Source: Lachnospiraceae bacterium (GTDB lineage: Bacteria > Bacillota > Clostridia > Lachnospirales > Lachnospiraceae). From it: a stretch of DNA of 9,044 bases. Location: the NCBI GenBank assembly GCA_900769175.1, contig CAAGFP010000009.1:1-9044 (forward strand), in the 5' to 3' direction. Shown here piece by piece: positions 5,119 through 9,044 of this stretch; the stretch's first letter is position 1; each line of letters opens with the position of its first letter. The position numbers were made by a program, and so were the translations under genes. The notes beneath the pieces are model-generated. The model was not told the origin of the DNA, ran no database searches, and worked only from the letters and a program-made list of their open reading frames with translations.

Positions 5119-6132
5119 TTATTCATATCCGTTCGGATTCTTTCTCTGCCAGTTCCAGGAATCCTCGCACATCTTCAGAATTCCTCTTTCTGCTTTAAAT
5201 CCAAGTTCCTTCTCTGCTTTTGCCGGCGAGCAGTAGCAGGAGGCAATATCTCCGGGGCGTCTTCCCTTGATTTCATACGGAATATGTACTCCGGATGCTT
5301 TTTCGAAGCTTTTGACGATTTCAAGAACACTGTATCCGCAACCGGTTCCGAGATTGTAAATACACAATCCGGGATTTTCTTTTATTTTATCCATTGCTTT
5401 CACATGACCGACAGCAAGGTCCGTAACGTGAATATAATCTCTTACTCCGGTACCGTCAGGCGTATCATAATCATTGCCAAAAACACCGAGGCAACTTAAT
5501 TTCCCTACTGCAACCTGCGTGATGTACGGCATCAGATTATTCGGAATTCCGTTCGGATTCTCCCCAATCAGCCCGCTTTCATGAGCACCGATTGGATTGA
5601 AATAACGAAGCAGAATCACATTCCATGCCGGGTCCGCTTTTTGAATATCTATCAGGATTTCTTCTAACATACTTTTCGTTTTCCCGTATGGATTCGTAAT
5701 CTCCCCCTTCGGACATTCTTCGGTAATCGGCACAAAAGCCGGATTTCCGTATACCGTTGCTGAGGAAGAAAAAATGAAATTTTTAATTCCAAACTTTTGT
5801 AAAACCTTAATCAGTGTAAGGGTTCCGCTGATATTATTCTCATAATACATATGAGGGTATTGTACGCTTTCTCCAACCGCTTTCAATCCCGCAAAATGAA
5901 TGCAGGCATCAATTTCTTCTTTCTCAAGAACCTGAATCAGTGCTTCTTCGTCACGAATGTCAGCCTGATAAAATGAAACCTTCTTCCCTGTAATCTCAGA
6001 AACCCGCTCTAAGGATTTCTTGCTTGAATTACTTAAATTATCCACTACTACAACATCATAACCGGCATTCTGTAATTCAACTACTGTATGACTTCCTATA
6101 TAACCGGCACCTCCGGTAACCAAAATAGCCAT
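5119..6132 (-). CDS. galE: UDP-glucose 4-epimerase
   Basis: The enzyme interconverts UDP-galactose and UDP-glucose using bound NAD (Leloir pathway and precursor supply for surface glycans). The 337 residues match the usual length of about 338. Visible are the NAD-binding GGAGYIG (7-13), Asp31 at the end of the second strand, the catalytic SSS with Ser124, and Tyr149-x3-Lys153 (YGKTK), at the same numbers as in E. coli GalE. NLGTG (260-264) and RRPGD (291-295) are also typical. In RRPGDIASCY the residue aligned with E. coli Tyr299 is Cys299; that site controls acceptance of N-acetylated UDP-sugars, so dual activity on UDP-GlcNAc/UDP-GalNAc is plausible. The ribosome binding site AAAAGGAG (6147-6140) lies 7 nt before the ATG. 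The gap to the upstream nucleotidyltransferase gene is 22 nt, and a terminator follows. Confidence 0.95.
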   Translation of the reverse strand: MAILVTGGAGYIGSHTVVELQNAGYDVVVVDNLSNSSKKSLERVSEITGKKVSFYQADIRDEEALIQVLEKEEIDACIHFAGLKAVGESVQYPHMYYENNISGTLTLIKVLQKFGIKNFIFSSSATVYGNPAFVPITEECPKGEITNPYGKTKSMLEEILIDIQKADPAWNVILLRYFNPIGAHESGLIGENPNGIPNNLMPYITQVAVGKLSCLGVFGNDYDTPDGTGVRDYIHVTDLAVGHVKAMDKIKENPGLCIYNLGTGCGYSVLEIVKSFEKASGVHIPYEIKGRRPGDIASCYCSPAKAEKELGFKAERGILKMCEDSWNWQRKNPNGYE

Positions 6133-6154
6133 GTTTCATCTCCTTTTAGTCAAG

Positions 6155-7075
6155 TTATTCCCAAAGAATGGCAGGATAAACCCCCTCTTCCTTTAATTTC
6201 GCAATGGATTCAGATACATACGGTTTGTCTTCTTTATAAGTTACACCAAACCACTTATCCTTGGAACTAAGAACCTGTACCGTTGCGCGTCCTTCCTGCA
6301 AGAGACGGTCCACTTCAATCGGAAGGTAGCATTCCGCTTTCAAAGGATTCTTCGCTACCCGGTTTTTAAAGAAATCCTCCAAAGAATTTCCGAGTTCTTT
6401 GATAACTCCTTGTGAAAATCCCCACATATTCATGGAAACCGGACAGTTTAAGGAAATCGGAATATAGGTTTTTCCGTCATCTTCCGAATAAGCCGCTCCG
6501 TCTTCGGTTTTAATAATCTGTGTACGCTCTGCAATGGATAAAAGGAAACCGTTTTCATCTACCTCGCAGCAGCCCCTGGATACATATCCGTTCTCTGTCA
6601 GGGTATTTCCGAGCTGGTATCCTACCATTGCAAAACGGTATTTATCATCATCTTTTTGTTCCATTAAGAAGTCAAATAACACACGAAAGGCTTCGACTCC
6701 GTAGTAATCATCGGAGTTAATCACCGCAAACGGTCCTTCAATCACATTTCTGCAGCTGTAAATCGCATGCGCGGTTCCCCAGGGTTTCACTCTCTCTTCC
6801 GGAATCGAAAAATACTCCGGAACATCATTCAAATCCTGAAATACATATCCGACTTCCATGTATTTGCTTACTTTGTCTCCGACGCATTCGCGGAACAATG
6901 CTTCATTTTCTTTTTTTATGATAAAATAAACCTTTTTAAATCCAGCTCTTTTAGCATCATAGAGGGAAAAATCGATGATTTTATCTCCCTGTTCGTCTAC
7001 TGAATCAATCTGTTTCAAGCCACCATAACGGCTCCCCATTCCGGCCGCCATAATCACTAAAACTGGTTCCTTCAT
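6155..7075 (-). CDS. Sugar-phosphate nucleotidyltransferase (NTP transferase fold)
   Basis: The 306-residue protein has the nucleotide-binding signature of sugar-1-phosphate nucleotidyltransferases, which join NTP and sugar 1-phosphate to make NDP-sugar and pyrophosphate: MAAGMGSRYGGLKQ (9-22, with Arg16 and Lys21), KPWGTAHAI (97-105) and the metal-binding NSDDYYG (120-126). The C-terminal part has no lipid or membrane signal. It is not a typical GalU or GlmU: GalU-type enzymes carry a different GTRFLP-like motif, and the left-handed helix domain of GlmU is absent. With galE directly downstream, the product is probably a UDP-hexose or UDP-N-acetylhexosamine, but base and sugar specificity cannot be read from the sequence. 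Start 7075 is chosen because AAGGAGG (7090-7084) lies 8 nt upstream; the in-frame ATG at 7120 would lie inside the glutamine synthetase gene. The gap to that gene is 19 nt. Confidence 0.82.
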   Translation of the reverse strand: MKEPVLVIMAAGMGSRYGGLKQIDSVDEQGDKIIDFSLYDAKRAGFKKVYFIIKKENEALFRECVGDKVSKYMEVGYVFQDLNDVPEYFSIPEERVKPWGTAHAIYSCRNVIEGPFAVINSDDYYGVEAFRVLFDFLMEQKDDDKYRFAMVGYQLGNTLTENGYVSRGCCEVDENGFLLSIAERTQIIKTEDGAAYSEDDGKTYIPISLNCPVSMNMWGFSQGVIKELGNSLEDFFKNRVAKNPLKAECYLPIEVDRLLQEGRATVQVLSSKDKWFGVTYKEDKPYVSESIAKLKEEGVYPAILWE

Positions 7076-7094
7076 TTCAAAATCCTCCTTGTTT

Positions 7095-9044
7095 TTACAC
7101 CTCAAACAGTAAATCCCCATAGGTAGGAATCGGCCAATACTCTTTGTCGGTAATCACTTCCAAAGAATCTGCCGGTTTTCTCAATTGGTCCATGGCAGTT
7201 TTCACATGGTCCCTGTAAGCGAACGCACAGTCTTTATGATTCGAAATCTTCTGAGCCTTTGCAAGCTCATCCTTCAATGCAGTAAGAGCATCCTGCATCT
7301 TGTCAATTCCTTCCGCAACTTCGGACAGAATCTTTCTTGCGGCATTCGACTTTACTCCGGCCGCTTCCATTGAATTGACAGCATCCGAGAGCATTCCTGC
7401 ATATTTAATCTCAGCAGGAATCAGCTGTTTTGACGCCATTTCAATCATACAATTTGCTTCGATATTCAAAGTCTTGGAATAGGTTTCATAAAGAACTTCT
7501 TTTCTTGATTCTAACTCTGACTTCGTAAAGATTCCGAATTTCTCAAATAAGCGAATTGATTTATCCGTCGTCAGGGTTTCAACCGCATCAAGCATGGTAG
7601 GCAGATTCACAAGCCCTCTTCTTTCGGCTTCTTTCTTCCATTCCTCAGAATAACCGTTTCCGTTAAATATAATTCTCTTATGCTCTGTCATGTATTCCTT
7701 AATCAGATCATGAACCGCAAGTTCAAAACAATCTGCCTTTTCAAGCACATCACAGGCTTCGCAGAACGCTTCCGCCACAATGGTATTGAGAATTACATTG
7801 GGATCTCCGATGGAATCTGCACTGCCGACCATACGAAACTCAAATTTATTTCCTGTGAAAGCAAAGGGCGAAGTACGGTTTCTGTCCGTAGCATCTTTCA
7901 TGACATCCGGAAGCGTTGATACACCGGTTTCCAAAACACCGCCTTCGACTAAATGTTTTGCCTCGCCGGTTTCAACGAGCTGTTTTACAACATCTTCCAG
8001 CTGTTCTCCAAGAAAAACAGATACAATTGCCGGCGGCGCCTCATCCGCACCGAGACGATGATCGTTTCCAACATCGGATGCACTCTGGCGAAGAAGGTCC
8101 GCATGACGGTCCACCGCTTTCATAATACAGGCTAAAACCATAAGGAACTGGATATTTTCATTCGGAGTGTCTCCCGGATCAAGAAGATTTACACCGTTAT
8201 CCGTAGTCAAAGACCAGTTATCATGTTTGCCGGAACCATTCACTCCCATAAAAGGTTTTTCATGAAGAAGACATGCAAGATTATGACGTTCTGCAACCTT
8301 TTTCATGGTTTCCATTACAAGCTGATTATGGTCTACCGCTACATTCGCGGTCTCATATATCGGTGCCAGCTCATGTTGTGCCGGAGCAACTTCGTTATGC
8401 TGCGTTTTCGCGGTAACTCCGAGTTTCCAAAGTTCAACATTAATATCTTTCATAAAGGCGCCGATCCGTTCACGGATACATCCATAGTAATGGTCATCCA
8501 TTTCCTGACCCTTCGGCGCAGGGGCACCAAAAAGTGTCCGTCCTGCATAAATCAAATCTTCTCTGGATAAATATAAATCCCTGTCGACAAGGAAATATTC
8601 CTGTTCTGCTCCGACAGAAGGAATTACCTTCTTTGCTTCCGTATTGCCAAAAAGTCTGACCAGACGAAGTGCCTGCTCGTTAATCGCCTGCATGGAACGT
8701 AAAAGCGGAGTCTTTTTATCAAGCGCCTCTCCTTTATAAGAACAGAATGCAGTCGGAATGCAAAGAATGGTTCCCGTTGCATCTTCTTTGATAAAAGCAG
8801 GCGAGGTAATATCCCATGTCGTATATCCTCTTGCTTCAAAGGTTGCACGAAGTCCGCCGGAAGGGAACGAGGATGCATCCGGTTCTCCTTTGATCAATTC
8901 CTTACCGGAAAATTCCATAAGCATCTTGCCTGACTCATCGGGATGAGTTACAAAAGAATCATGTTTTTCTGCGGTAATACCTGTCAAAGGCTGGAACCAA
9001 TGAGTATAATGAGTTGCTCCCTTTTCCACTGCCCAGTCTTTCAT
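7095..9044 (-). CDS. glnN: Type III glutamine synthetase (GlnN family), N-terminus outside the window
   Basis: The enzyme makes glutamine from glutamate, ammonia and ATP and is the main cytoplasmic route of ammonia assimilation. The 649 visible residues show the type III layout: FSGKELIKGEPDASSFPSGG (45-64), VGAEQEYFLVD (144-154, metal-binding acidic residues), TQHNEVAPAQHELAP (214-228), GVNGSGKHDNWSL (267-279, ATP and substrate region) and FAFTGNKFEFRMVGS (394-408), then a long helical C-terminal section ending IPTYGDLLFEV. Family members are about 700 residues, and the text from AMKDWAVEKGATHYTHWFQP onward normally begins some 50 residues in. The Met codon at the window edge is therefore probably internal and the gene is cut by the edge, not truly short. 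The promoter is out of view. The stop codon lies 19 nt before the nucleotidyltransferase start, so this is probably the first visible gene of a three-gene operon. Confidence 0.93.
   Translation of the reverse strand: MKDWAVEKGATHYTHWFQPLTGITAEKHDSFVTHPDESGKMLMEFSGKELIKGEPDASSFPSGGLRATFEARGYTTWDITSPAFIKEDATGTILCIPTAFCSYKGEALDKKTPLLRSMQAINEQALRLVRLFGNTEAKKVIPSVGAEQEYFLVDRDLYLSREDLIYAGRTLFGAPAPKGQEMDDHYYGCIRERIGAFMKDINVELWKLGVTAKTQHNEVAPAQHELAPIYETANVAVDHNQLVMETMKKVAERHNLACLLHEKPFMGVNGSGKHDNWSLTTDNGVNLLDPGDTPNENIQFLMVLACIMKAVDRHADLLRQSASDVGNDHRLGADEAPPAIVSVFLGEQLEDVVKQLVETGEAKHLVEGGVLETGVSTLPDVMKDATDRNRTSPFAFTGNKFEFRMVGSADSIGDPNVILNTIVAEAFCEACDVLEKADCFELAVHDLIKEYMTEHKRIIFNGNGYSEEWKKEAERRGLVNLPTMLDAVETLTTDKSIRLFEKFGIFTKSELESRKEVLYETYSKTLNIEANCMIEMASKQLIPAEIKYAGMLSDAVNSMEAAGVKSNAARKILSEVAEGIDKMQDALTALKDELAKAQKISNHKDCAFAYRDHVKTAMDQLRKPADSLEVITDKEYWPIPTYGDLLFEV

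Noticed and set aside
7076..7120. ATG 7120 as the start of the nucleotidyltransferase
   Set aside because: It lies inside the end of the glutamine synthetase gene, while ATG 7075 has AAGGAGG at ideal spacing directly before the family's N-terminal motif.
7185..8946. Several reading frames of 60-115 codons on the + strand opposite the glutamine synthetase gene
   Set aside because: They are antisense shadows of a highly conserved gene, lack ribosome binding sites, and show no domain features.

Overview
The window looks like a chromosomal segment from a low-to-moderate GC Firmicute of the class Clostridia, most likely a Lachnospiraceae-type gut anaerobe. This is inferred from gene content (a DnaD-domain primosome protein next to a DnaI/DnaC-type helicase loader, a type III glutamine synthetase, a QueT vitamin-type transporter), from strong AGGAGG-like ribosome binding sites and from compact operons. 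There are no mobile elements, CRISPR arrays, tRNAs or rRNAs.

Layout: (1) Positions 1-228 are non-coding and hold five DnaA-box-like 9-mers. Three are head to tail without spacers (116-142), and two of those are perfect TTATCCACA. A good sigma-A-type promoter follows (180-208). (2) Positions 274-3532, + strand, form a tight three-gene operon: a DnaD-domain protein, a DnaI/DnaC-like AAA+ helicase loader with a Cys cluster, and an unusual long ribose-phosphate pyrophosphokinase. A strong intrinsic terminator ends it (3559-3598). (3) Positions 3775-4263, + strand, hold a lone type IV pilin-like prepilin gene with its own leader hairpin and a terminator. (4) Positions 4373-4959, + strand, hold a promoter, a preQ1-I-type riboswitch overlapping the ribosome binding site, and queT, the substrate-binding membrane subunit of an ECF transporter for a queuosine precursor. 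(5) Positions 4960-5118 are a convergent intergenic region packed with hairpins and may contain a dispersed repeat or small RNA. (6) Positions 5119-9044, - strand, form an apparent operon read from right to left: a type III glutamine synthetase (its N-terminus lies outside the window), a sugar-phosphate nucleotidyltransferase and UDP-glucose 4-epimerase, closed by a GC-rich terminator (5081-5107).

How the genes work together: the left operon joins two helicase-loading proteins with the enzyme that makes PRPP for nucleotide synthesis, behind a DnaA-box cluster that could couple its expression to replication initiation. The right operon joins nitrogen assimilation (glutamine) to activated-sugar metabolism. 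Its epimerase has Cys at the position of E. coli Tyr299, so it may also act on N-acetylated UDP-sugars. I did not find a clearly new multi-gene system. The items most worth following up are the DnaA-box cluster, the structured region between queT and galE, and the glutamine synthetase/nucleotidyltransferase/epimerase grouping.
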